DNA from: Chrysomallon squamiferum
Taxonomy: Eukaryota > Mollusca > Gastropoda > Neomphalida > Peltospiridae
DNA: 64,000 nt
Direction: 5' to 3'
Assembly (NCBI GenBank): GCA_012295275.1
Contig: CM022672.1
Coordinates: forward strand, 32,417,889-32,481,888
Below the pieces are notes generated by a model, which saw nothing but the letters and a program-made list of their open reading frames with translations, did not search any database and had not been told where the DNA came from. Made by a program: the position numbers and the translations under genes. Below are positions 39,511 to 51,500 of this stretch, piece after piece. The first letter of the stretch is position 1. Each line of letters begins with the position of its first letter.

Positions 39511-41263
39511 GTATGAGTTTCTGTGTGTGAGTGTATTTAGATATATATGTATATACGTATTTATGCATGTAGGTATGTAGGTATGTATGTATGTATGTAT
39601 ATATGTATGTAAATATTTACACGTGTATGTATGTGTGAATATGGTATGTATATATGTATGTATGTATGTCACTGTGCTCCAGGATTTGTTCATTGAAATG
39701 TCAGAAGTATCTCAGATCTAAATAATGACACCTCCCGACAAAATTTACGTAATTAATGTTTCTACCACTTTGTTTCAATATTCAAACTGTTTGCTTTACA
39801 TTTTGCATCTTCACGTATTCTTCAACATGGCCATAGTGTAAAATAATAATTCTTGATCCATATACTTTGTGTTGTTCTTTTAAATACAAAACAAAACCGA
39901 AATGACAGATTCAGAAGCGATGTAGCTGTAGTAACAACCGATGTAGTAGTAGTTGTAATACCTAGCTCAAACCGTAGAAGTAGTAGCTTAAACATATTAG
40001 CAGCCGCTGTTGTAGTGGTTGTTGCAAAATAAAAGCAGTCTGCAGTAATCATGACATCGTAAAGGTACAGGCTGGGTGTCTGTGTTGGGTACTTGTATCT
40101 ACGACACTTGTAGTTGTTTTCGTTGGCGCTATTCTTAAATAAATCCATTTCGCTCCTGTCTAGACATTTTTATTTTCTCCGTCATTTGATTTCCTGTTCT
40201 TCTTTTAACTACAGAATGTTCCACATTATCTGATATTTTTAATACACTTAAACAAGTATGATTTTGTTTTTTAGTTTTTTTTGTCTTTTTTGGTTTTGTT
40301 TCTTTTTTGTTTATTTAGAGAAAATGAAAGCTAGCTTAACGACTGTTAATGGGTGTTTAATGTTGTCGTTTCATTAGAAAACACTGGTTCCTTTTGATGA
40401 GCGAAACAATCAACAAACACGAACTCGCGAGCATCTCAGCACTAATCATAGGAGGGTAGATCCCCACATCCGGTGGTGAACGAAAACATAGCAAATTAAC
40501 TATCTCTGACAATACACGTTAGTTACTAGCATTGTCAGCAGACGATAAAATTAGAATCAGCAGACGACACTGTTTTCATTTGACGCGATTTATTTCTCAC
40601 GTTCTGCTCTTTGACTGTCAGTAGCAAGGTAATTAAAACTTTCAACAATGGCGGATAAAGACAAATGATTCTTGAGCCTGTAAGTTAGTATTTAATGCAG
40701 CTATACTCTGGGGAACATTCTCATTAACAAGAATGGAAACATCCCCAGGTGGTCTATTTTCAGTTTCTTGGAATCCCACGATTATTTCGCGACAAGAGTC
40801 CAATTTCTGTTGTGAAGGAAACCAAATTTCTGGGGGTTATATTTCATCTATAGTGAGCAAAGCGTCGTTAGCAGCAAATAACTTTAATTGAGACTGAACT
40901 ATTTTCTGTATTGATCTGAAAATATTTTTATGTCCATGTCTAATTTATTTGTATCCGTTCTTCTGAACTTCAGACTGTTTGCATGCAAAAGTGGGGAGTT
41001 TTACAAATTACAATGTTCAGAAAGGAAGACGAAGTTGAAAATAAAATTAATAGTAATACATTTTTTATGTATCGCTGGACTGAGATAATTTACCTTACAA
41101 ACGGATATTCGTCATTATTTGGCTTCAAACGCTACATTACAGAAATATGTTATTTTGTCTTGTAAAGAAAAAACAGGAATTCATCTCTTCTGACAGTCAT
41201 ATCACATTCTTTTAATCAGCTTCCTTAAACTGTTTTTAACTGTGCGTTCACAATTGTTAATTA

Positions 41264-41266
<3 letters not shown>
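39511..41266. other. Unannotated AT-rich intergenic DNA
   Basis: Contains TATG/TACA-type repeats (39540-39670), GTAGTAG-type short repeats (39920-40010) and no recognisable gene, domain or transposon. Confidence 0.6.

Positions 41267-41351
<85 letters not shown>
41267..41351. repeat. (CT)n microsatellite
   Basis: About 85 bp of CT. Confidence 0.97.
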
Positions 41352-41352
<1 letters not shown>

Positions 41353-41639
41353 AAATGGTAAATGAGCAATAAAATCTTATTTCTTTGTAAAGTTGAGTCG
41401 TCAGCAGATTGTTATCTGTTATACAAGAACAACGACGACTAAGAGAACAGCAACGATACTAAAATTACAACAACAGCGGTAATGACACTATTAATACGAA
41501 TTATCACCTTTTGCGACACAACGACTCGCTGGTTTGGTCGGCGAAGGAGATTTGTTTAGGATGAAATTGTTGCCATTACGCAGTAAACATCTAAGTATAC
41601 AATCAGTTTCTTGTGTTGGAAATTCATTCGTTCAACCTG

Positions 41640-42790
41640 AAAACCATGGTCAGAAACAGGAAAATAGCCCTTGATACAACCAGGAATCAGGCAAAAATCC
41701 TGAAAAGTATCAATCTTGCATGCAAGCACAGGAAGCTACCTTTGAATAAAACCATAGGCTTAGGCCTAGAGGTTCAAGCTGGAGACGTTCACGAAGATAT
41801 AGAAATAATAATAAAAGAACTAAGAAATGGTTCGTTGCTTGTGAAATGATTAAATGAGAAACATTTCTGATGTCTTCAAATATCTTCTGTATTATGCAAT
41901 GTTGCAATCACAGTTAGTGCACGTAGCTTACTTAACACATGCAAGGAAATGATTAGGTCAAAAGATTTAGAATAAATTAATAAAGATAAAATCTGTGAAA
42001 ATATCTCTTCTCAAGGGGTATCGGGTTAGTGTTCCTCGGAATCACGAGTTGGTTCCTACGAACACGTTGATCCTCAGTTTCAGCAGGTCATCTATTGCGG
42101 AGACTGTTAAGACTGGGTTCTGAATATGCCTGTTCCAAACTCTTTGCTATCTTAGAAATGTCAAACATTTGGACACGTACAAAATGAATGCTGTAAACAA
42201 ACTATGTGTAGTCAATTTGACCATGACACCAAGACAGTAGGACTGACACAGTTTGCACCAACTGCAACGGCAAACACTTCTCGTATTCGCGAACATGTCC
42301 GAAGTGGAAAATGGAAAGACAGGCATAAAAGGTTAAAATTGAAAAGCATTTTGCATATCCTGATGCTAGCAAACTCGTAGAGTCCAGTTCACATGTAGTA
42401 AGAAAATCATACGCTATAGCTGTGAAAGTATCTGCAAGATCCAATAAGTAGACACACTCAAATTTAAGAAGGTATCAGAAAGCTATCAAGAAACAGGCAG
42501 TGAAATCAATTCAGATGTCTTCAGATTCTGAGAGTCTGACAAGACTGTCGTTCATTGAGGAGCCTGGCCCCAGTAAGACCATGTCAGGAAAAGATACCAA
42601 ACACGCAAATATGTTCTGACAAGGACTGCCACTCGGGACTAGTAAGAAAGGCTGTGCTATAATCAACTGAGACAAACAATAAATATGAGCTAATCATTGT
42701 CAGTGAGGTCATTAATATGAATTTTAGAAAAAATAGATCTAAGCTCTTCACGATTTCAGGTGTTCATTTACAATATCAGTTGTTATATTA
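41640..42790 (+). pseudogene. LINE ORF1 (zinc-knuckle gag-like) relic, copy 2
   Basis: A longer version of the relic at 15060-15830. The N-terminal RNA-binding-like region ends VHEDIEIIIKELRNGSLLVK (41790-41849), a pattern typical of Jockey/I-type ORF1. After stops come VSVPRNHELVPTNTLI (about 42030), CQTFGHVQNEC (42155 on), CRTDTVCTNCNGKHFSYS-type knuckles and RTCPKWKMERQ (about 42290-42325). It then continues with the serine/proline-rich tail (SLTRLSFIEEPGPSKTMSGK, 42535 on). Multiple stops and frameshifts are present. Homology with the 15-kb copy continues past the tail to about 43130. Confidence 0.8.
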
Positions 42791-43130
42791 CAGCTTCATC
42801 TATTACACATTGTAGGCAGAACAAAATATTACAAAAAATAAACACTAATACTTCGTAAATGCATTTTTATATCTGTGTAATTTGTCGGCTTACATTTTGA
42901 ACACAAATTAAATACAAGAAAAAATGAAGTAATATTTATGATTGAAAAAAAGTATTTGTATTTTATTTATATCCATCTAATACATAAATAAATCAACAAA
43001 CAATTGCTAAATTTATGTTAAGTAAATTCTTGAATATTATGTTAAAGGAGATAACTCTTGAAGCGCTATAGTGGGTTTAGTCGAAATTTACCCTGCACAC
43101 CCTGTGTCCCTCTCTCACTGCTTTAAAGTA

Positions 43131-43679
43131 GGGTCCCTAATTTATTTAAATGTTTATCATTAAAGCGATGAGTCTGTCGTTCTGTGTATCTGTAGGCTGA
43201 CATACGCAGATTTATCTTGTGATTGTCGTGCGTCTAATCCTGACATTTGTTGTGTACAATGAAAGAAAATAAGTCTGAAATAATTTATTCTCAATTTCTA
43301 GTAAAATTTATTTAACATTTAAATTTAAAAAAAATCCGTTAGATTACACACACACACACACACATATTAAGTACAATTTTCATTTGTTAAAAAAAGCACA
43401 CAACCAAACAAAAGAGAACAAAAACCAATCAGATCAATACACATTATTGAGATATTTGATATTTGTTGTTCAAAATGATTTAACAATAACAGAATTAACA
43501 TTTATATCTGAAGACTTTTTAATGTTCAGTTCAAAATTCTTATGATACAAATATTGCAAACATCTCACATTAACTTAAAACGTAGTTTTTCATTAAACAA
43601 AGAGAAGAACTTAAAATATATATATATATATTAATGTAAAAGTAATAATAATAAACGTAATAATAATAATAATAAACAC
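43131..43679. other. AT-rich DNA downstream of receptor exons
   Basis: Contains (AC)n at 43348-43364 and (TA)n at 43617-43630. On the minus strand this should be intron following the receptor exon ending at 43680. I could not find the next exon in it. Confidence 0.5.
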
Positions 43680-44409
43680 GTTGCGTTTATGTCGTGGAAG
43701 TATCCAGGTTTCTCCGTACACGACTTGACGCAGAATCGCGCCTCGCTTGACTTCGCTGCCAGGTTTTTCTGTTTACAGTTAAAACATTTGGTGCGACCCA
43801 GCCCCCAACACCCGCCTTTACACTCAGGATGACAGATAAACCCATCTTTGGCTGCAAACAAGATAAACGATGATTATAATAGTAGTAGTGGTGGCAGAAG
43901 TAATATTGCTAGTAGTAGTAGTAGTAGTTTTAGTAGTAATATTAACAACAACAACAACAACAACAATAATAATAATAATTGTGATCGTAGAAATAGTAGA
44001 AATAATAACAGTAGTGTAACCAGTAGTGTAGAACACGTATATTAGTAGTAGTAATAGTACTACTAATTTTACGACTAATAATAATATTATACATTTACAA
44101 TACAATTGAAAACATACACACATTTTTACATACACAGACAACATGCATCTACGTGCGCACACAGACAAGTAGACGCGCATACACGCACGCACGAAACAGA
44201 CACTCACACACTAAATACAATACTGCAACATTTACCACAATCAGAGGCATTCCTGTTGTCTCCTATGATCACTTTCTGATTTGGACTGTAAATAATTTTG
44301 GACCAGTTTATGGTGTCTGCCAAACACAGTTTATGGTTGACAATTATTTTAATGACACCATGTTTTATTGTCCTCAGGGACGTGAGTTCAAGTGTCCTCA
44401 GCGGTGTTA
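43680..44409 (-). CDS. EGFR/ErbB-like receptor tyrosine kinase, two extracellular exons (partial)
   Basis: Exon 1 is complement(44236..44409). It encodes the end of a receptor L domain: TPLRTLELTSLRTIKHG and NHKLCLADTINWSKIIY, closing with NASDC. Exon 2 is complement(43680..43851) and encodes the start of a furin-like cysteine-rich domain: AKDGFI, then CHPECKGGCWGLGRTKCFNC, CVKSC and GYFHDINAT. The donor TGTG|GTAAAT and acceptor TTGTTTGCAG|CC join in phase (G|CC, Ala). This reproduces the ErbB order of L-domain end, Cys, then C-x3-C-x3-CWG. The CWG motif favours EGFR/ErbB over insulin receptor, and the L2/furin-II junction is the best match. The start of exon 1 (ATTCTAG|TAACACC) is less certain. 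No transmembrane or kinase exon is visible; upstream lies an assembly gap, then satellite. It is either part of a gene with very long introns or a truncated copy. Confidence 0.75.
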
Positions 44410-44514
44410 CTAGAATGCTCAGTGCATTCTTACGTCCACTTATGAAATAAATATAATTAAATACATGTGAACCGAAAGTGATGTGGAAAATATTACAACA
44501 GTGTAGTGTGTGTG

Positions 44515-44516
44515 TA

Positions 44517-44600
<84 letters not shown>
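44515..44600. repeat. (GT)n(GA)n microsatellite
   Basis: A short TGTG run passes into about 65 bp of GA. Confidence 0.95.
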
Positions 44601-44603
<3 letters not shown>

Positions 44604-44830
44604 CAGTTACTAAAAAATAAAAATAAAGACAAATTATAAGTAAGACAACAAATTTTCAAATGTCTGGTCATTTAAGCCGAGCAACTGATAATGTGAAATA
44701 TTGTTCACCTGGCTGAGACATAACTAAATGAATAAACTCTAGTATATCTGACAAAACAAAACTCTGACTACATACGACACTGGACCATGGATTATCTGCA
44801 GATTCGACAGGAAAGACAAATCTGTGAAGT

Positions 44831-45030
44831 NNNNNNNNNNNNNNNNNNNNNNNNNNNNNNNNNNNNNNNNNNNNNNNNNNNNNNNNNNNNNNNNNNNNNN
44901 NNNNNNNNNNNNNNNNNNNNNNNNNNNNNNNNNNNNNNNNNNNNNNNNNNNNNNNNNNNNNNNNNNNNNNNNNNNNNNNNNNNNNNNNNNNNNNNNNNNN
45001 NNNNNNNNNNNNNNNNNNNNNNNNNNNNNN
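44831..45030. other. Assembly gap, 200 N
   Basis: Exactly 200 N, probably a placeholder scaffold gap. Order and distance across it are uncertain. 45031-45500 is AT-rich, unique-looking DNA. Confidence 0.98.
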
Positions 45031-45540
45031 CTTTTATTTTGAAAGTTAAATAAAAAACTTGTAATAGCTCTTTTCTGCAGAGAATTAAATAATTATTACA
45101 GAAATCTTAAATGAAATTTCTACCAAGATGTATTTACTTTTTTCTTATTTTTTTTCATTCCTTTTTTCTCATTTATTTTTCTTATTATTTTTTCTTCAAA
45201 ACAAAAAATAAAATGAAAATAAAAATAAAACTAAGATAAATAAAAATAATATAATAATAAAATAAATAAAATAAAATAAATTAAAAAATACAACATGTAG
45301 AACCCGAGTTTGAGTTCCTTGTTGTTTCCTCGTTTCATAACAAACTTGTGGGCATAGAGACATTTACATTTTTCAAATTTGAGTTAATATTACTTTAATG
45401 GAATGAACAAAAAGACATAATTTCTAATTACATTAATTTGTCTTTTTGCTTTTGAAACAAAAATATCTTCAACATAAAATACACTCCGGGTATTTTCTAG
45501 ATCGGCTTGCATCTCAGTTCCAGTGCAACAGGTCGCAATC

Positions 45541-48500
45541 GTCTGTCACGTCTGAAACACGGTTGTAAGATTGCGAGTCTCTGTCACGTCTGCAACACGG
45601 TTGTAAGACTGCGAGCCTCTGTCATGTCTGAAACACGGTTGTAAGATTGCGAGTCTCTGTCACGTCTGAAACACGGTTGTAAGATTCAGAGTCTCTGTCA
45701 CGTCTGAAACACGGATGTAAGATTGCGACTCATGTCACGTCTGAAACACGGATATAAGATTCCGACTCATGTCACGTCTGAAACACGATTGTAAGATTGC
45801 GAGTCTCTGTCACGTCTGAAACACAGTTGTAAGACTGCGAGACTCTGTCACGTCTGAAACAGGGTTGTAAGACTGCGAGCCTCTGTCACGTCTGAAACAC
45901 GGTTGTAAGATTGCGAGTCTCTGTCACGTCTGAAACACGGTTGTAAGATTGCGAGTCTCTGTCACGTCTGAAACAGGGTTGTAAGACTGCGAGCCTCTGT
46001 CACGTCTGAAACACGGTTGTAAGATTCCGAGTCTCTGTCACGTCTGAAACACGGTTGTAAGATTCCGAGTCTCTGTCACGTCTGAAACACGGATGTAAGA
46101 TTGCGACTCATGTCACGTCTGAAACACGGATATAAGATTGCGACTCATGTCACGTCTGAAACACGATTGTAAGATTGCGAGTCTCTGTCACGTCTGAAAC
46201 ACGGTTGTAAGACTGCGAGCCTCTGTCACGTCTGAAACACGGTTGTAAGATTGCGAGTCTCTGTCACGTCTGAAACACGGTTGTAAGATTCAGAGTCTCT
46301 GTCACGTCTGAAACACGGATGTAAGATTGCGACTCATGTCACGTCTGAAACACGGATATAAGATTCCGACTCATGTCACGTCTGAAACACGATTGTAAGA
46401 TTTCGAGTCTCTGTCACGTCTGAAACACGGTTGTAAGACTGCGAGACTCTGTCACGTCTGAAACAGGGTTGTAAGACTGCGAGCCTCTGTCACGTCTGAA
46501 ACACGGTTGTAAGATTGCGAGTCTCTGTCACGTCTGAAACACGGTTGTAAGATTGCGAGTCTCTGTCACGTCTGAAACAGGGTTGTAAGACTGCGAGCCT
46601 CTGTCACGTCTGAAACACGGTTGTAAGATTCCGAGTCTCTGTCACGTCTGAAACACGGTTGTAAGATTCCGAGTCTCTGTCACGTCTGAAACACGGATGT
46701 AAGATTGCGACTCATGTCACGTCTGAAACACGGATGTAAGATTGCGACTCATGTCACGTCTGAAACACGATTGTAAGATTGCGAGTCTCTGTCACGTCTG
46801 AAACACGGTTGTAAGACTGCGAGCCTCTGTCACGTCTGAAACACGGTTATAACATTGCGAGTCTCTGTCACGTCTGAAACAGGGTTGTAAGACTGCGAGT
46901 CTCTGTCACGTCTGAAACACGGTTGTAAGATTGCGAGTATCTGTCACGTCTGAAACAGGGTTGTAAGACTGCGAGTCTCTGTCACGTCTGAAACACGGTT
47001 GTAAGATTCCGAGTCTCTGTCACGTCTGAAACACGGTTGTAAGACTGCGAGCCTCTGTCACGTCTGAAACACGGTTGCAAGATTGCGAGTCTCTGTCACG
47101 TCTGAAACACGGTTGTAAGACTGCGAGTCTCTGTCACGTCTGCAACACGGTTGTAAGACTGCGAGCCTCTGTCACGTCTGAAACACGGTTGTAAGATTGC
47201 GAGTCTCTGTCACGTCTGAAACACGGTTGTAAGATTCAGAGTCTCTGTCACGTCTAAAACACGGATGTAAGATTACGACTCATGTCACGTCTGAAACACG
47301 GATATAAGATTCCGACTCATGTCACGTCTGAAACACGATTGTAAGATTGCGAGACTCTGTCACGTCTGAAACAGGGTTGTAAGACTGCGAGCCTCTGTCA
47401 CGTCTGAAACACGGTTATAACATTGCGAGTCTCTGTCACGTCTGAAACAGGGTTGTAAGACTGCGAGCCTCTGTCACGTATGAAACACGGTTGTAAGATT
47501 CCGAGTCTCTGTCACGTCTGAAACACGGTTGTAAGACTGCGAGCCTCTGTCACGTCTGAAACACGGTTGTAAGATTGCGAGTCTCCGTCACGTCTGAAAC
47601 ACGGTTGTAAGATTCCGAGTCTCTGTCACATCTGAAATACGGATGTAAGATTGCGACTCATGTCACGTCTGAAACACGATTGTAAGACTGCGAGCCTCTG
47701 TCACGTCTGAAACAGGGTTGTAAGACTGCGAGCCTCTGTCACGTCTGAAACACGGTTGTAAGATTGCGACTCATGTCACGTCTGAAACACGATTGTAAGA
47801 TTGCGAGTCTCTGTCACGTCTGAAACACGGTTGTAAGACTGCGAGCCTCTGTCACGTCTGAAACACGGTTGTAAGATTGCGAGTCTCTGTCACGTCTGAA
47901 ACACGGTTGTAAGATTCCGACTCTCTGTCACGTCTGAAACACGGTTGTAAGATTGCGACTCATGTCACGTCTGAAACACGGTTGTAAGATGCGAGTCTCT
48001 GTCACGTCTGAAACACGGTTGTAAGATTGCGAGTATCTGTCACGTCTGAAACAGGGTTGTAAGACTGCGAGTCTCTGTCACGTCTGAAACACGGTTGTAA
48101 GAATGCGAGTCTCTGTCACGTCTGAAACACGGTTGTAAGATTGCGAGTCTCTGTCACGTCTGAAACACGGTTGTAAGACTGCGAGCCTCTGTCACGTCTG
48201 AAACAGGGTTGTAAGACTGCGAGCCTCTGTCACGTCTGAAACACGGTTGTAAGATTGCGAGTCTCTGTCACGTCTGAAACACGGTTGTAAGACTGCGAGT
48301 CTCTGTCACGTCTGAAACACGGTTGTAAGATTGCGAGTCTCTTCACGTCTGAAACACGGTTGTAAGATTCCGAGTCTCTGTCACGTCTGAAACACGATAG
48401 TAAGACTGCGAGCCTCTGTCACGTCTGACACACGGATGTAAGATTGCGACTGATGTCACGTCTGTATCACGGATGTAAGATTGCGACTCATGTCACGTCT

Positions 48501-51500
48501 GAAACACGATTGTAAGACTGCGAGCCTCTGTCTCGTCTGAAACAGGGTTGTAAGACTGCGAGCCTCTGTCACGTCTGAAACACGGTTGTAAGATTGCGAG
48601 TCTCTGTCACGTCTGAAACAGGGTTGTAAGACTGCGAGCCTCTGTCACGTCTGAAACACGGTTGTAAGATTGCGAGTCTCTGTCACGTCTCAAACACTGT
48701 TCTAAGATTCCGAGTCTCTTCACGTCTGAACCACGGATGTAAGATTGCGAGTCATGTCACGTCTGAAACACGGTTGTAAGACTGCGAGTATCTGTCACGT
48801 CTGAAACAGGGTTGTAAGACTGCGAGTCTCTGTCACGTCTGAAACACGGTTGTAAGACTGCGAGTCTCTGTCACGTCTGAAACACGGTTGAAAGATTGCG
48901 AGTCTCTGTTACGTCTGAAACACGGTTGCAAGATTGCGAGTCTCTGTCACGTCTGAAACACGGTTGTAAGATTCCGTGTCTCTTCACGTCTGAACCACGG
49001 ATGTAAGATTGCCACTCATGTCACGTCTGAACCACGGATGTAAGATTGCGACTCATGTCACGTCTGAACCACGGATGTAAGATTGCGACTCATGTCACGT
49101 CTGAAACACGGATGTAAGATTGCGACTCATGTCACGTCTGAAACACGATTGTAAGACTGCGAGCCTCTGTCACGTCTGAAACAGGGTTGTAAGACTGCGA
49201 GCCTCTGTCACGTCTGAAACACGGTTGTAAGATTGCGACTCATGTCACGTCTGAAACACGATTGTAAGATTGCGAGTCTCTGTCACGTCTGAAACACGGT
49301 TGAAAGACTGCGAGCCTCTGTCACGTCTGAAACACGGTTGTAAGATTGCGAGTCTCTGTCACGTCTGAAACACGGTTGTAAGATTCCGACTCTCTGTCAC
49401 GTCTGAAACACGGTTGTATAATTGCGACTCATGTCACGTCTGAAACACGGTTGTAAGATGCGAGTCTCTGTCACGTCTGAAACACGGTTGTAAGATTGCG
49501 AGTCTCTGTCACGTCTGAAACAGGGCTGTAAGACTGCGAGCCTCTGTCACGTCTGAAACACGGTTGTAAGATTGCGAGTCTCTGTCACGTCTGAAACAGG
49601 GTTGTAAGACTGCGAGCCTCTGTCACGTCTGAAACACGGTTGTAAGATTGCGAGTCTCTGTCACGTCTCAAACACTGTTCTAAGATTCCGAGTCTCTTCA
49701 CGTCTGAACCACGGATGTAAGATTGCGAGTCATGTCACGTCTGAAACACGGTTGTAAGATTGCGAGTCTCTGTCACGTCTGAAACACGGTTGTAAGATTG
49801 CGAGTATCTGTCACGTCTGAAACAGGGTTGTAAGACTGCGAGTCTCTGTCACGTCTGAAACACGGTTGTAAGACTGCGAGTATCTGTCACGTCTGAAACA
49901 GGGTTGTAAGACTGCGAGTCTCTGTCACGTCTGAAACACGGTTGGAAGACTGCGAGTCTCTGTCACGTCTGAAACACGGTTGGAAGATTGCGAGTCTCTG
50001 TTACGTCTGAAACACGGTTGCAAGATTGCGAGTCTCTGTCACGTCTGAAACACGGTTCTAAGATTCCGAGTCTCTTCACGTCTGAACCACGGATGTAAGA
50101 TTGCGACTCATGTCACGTCTGAAACACGGATGTAAGATTGCGACTCATGTCACGTCTGAAACACGATTGTAAGACTGCGAGCCTCTGTCACGTCTGAAAC
50201 AGGGTTGTAAGACTGTGAGCCTCTGTCACGTCTGAAACACGGTTGTAAGATTGCGACTCATGTCACGTCTGAAACACGATTGTAAGATTGCGAGTCTCTG
50301 TCACGTCTGAAACACGGTTGAAAGACTGCGAGCCTCTGTCACGTCTGAAACACGGTTGTAAGATTGCGAGTCTCTGTCACGTCTGAAACACGGTTGTAAG
50401 ATTCCGACTCTCTGTCACGTCTGAAAAACAGTTGTAAAATTGCGACTCATGTCACGTCTGAAACACGGTTGTAAGATGCGAGTCTCTGTCACGTCTGAAA
50501 CACGGTTGTAAGATTGCGAGTCTCTGTCACGTCTGAAACAGGGTCTGTAAGACTGCGAGCCTCTGTCACGTCTGAAACACGGTTGTAAGATTGCGAGTCT
50601 CTGTCACGTCTGAAACACGGTTGTAAGATTCCGAGTCTCTTCACGTCTGAAACACGGTTGTAAGATTCCGAGTCTCTGTCACGTCTGAAACACGGTTGTA
50701 AGATTGCGAGCCTCTGTCACGTCTGAAACACGGTTGTAAGATTGCGAGTCTCTGTCACGTCTGAAACACGGTTGTAAGATTCCGAGTCTCTGTCACGTCT
50801 GAAACACGGATGTAAGATTGCGACTCATGTCACGTCTGAAACACGGATGTAAGATTGCGACTCATGTCACGTCTGAAACACGATTGTAAGACTGCGAGCC
50901 TCTGTCACGTCTGAAACAGGGTTGTAAGACTGCGAGCCTCTGTCACGTCTGAAACACGGTTGTAAGATTGCGACTCATGTCACGTCTGAAACACGATTGT
51001 AAGATTGCGAGTCTCTGTCACGTCTGAAACACGGTTGAAAGACTGCGAGCCTCTGTCACGTCTGAAACACGGTTGTAAGATTGCGAGTCTCTGTCACGTC
51101 TGAAACACGGTTGTAAGATTCCGACTCTCTGTCACGTCTGAAACACGGTTGTATAATTGCGACTCATGTCACGTCTGAAACACGGTTGTAAGATGCGAGT
51201 CTCTGTCACGTCTGAAACACGGTTGTAAGATTGCGAGTCTCTGTCACGTCTGAAACAGGGCTGTAAGACTGCGAGCCTCTGTCACGTCTGAAACACGGTT
51301 GTAAGATTGCGAGTCTCTGTCACGTCTGAAACAGGGTTGTAAGACTGCGAGCCTCTGTCACGTCTGAAACACGGTTGTAAGATTGCGAGTCTCTGTCACG
51401 TCTCAAACACTGTTCTAAGATTCCGAGTCTCTTCACGTCTGAACCACGGATGTAAGATTGCGAGTCATGTCACGTCTGAAACACGGTTGTAAGATTGCGA

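Noticed and set aside
44700-44830. Minus-strand open segment before a CAG|GTGAAC donor as another receptor exon
   Set aside because: Its translation does not resemble an ErbB L domain and it runs into the assembly gap.
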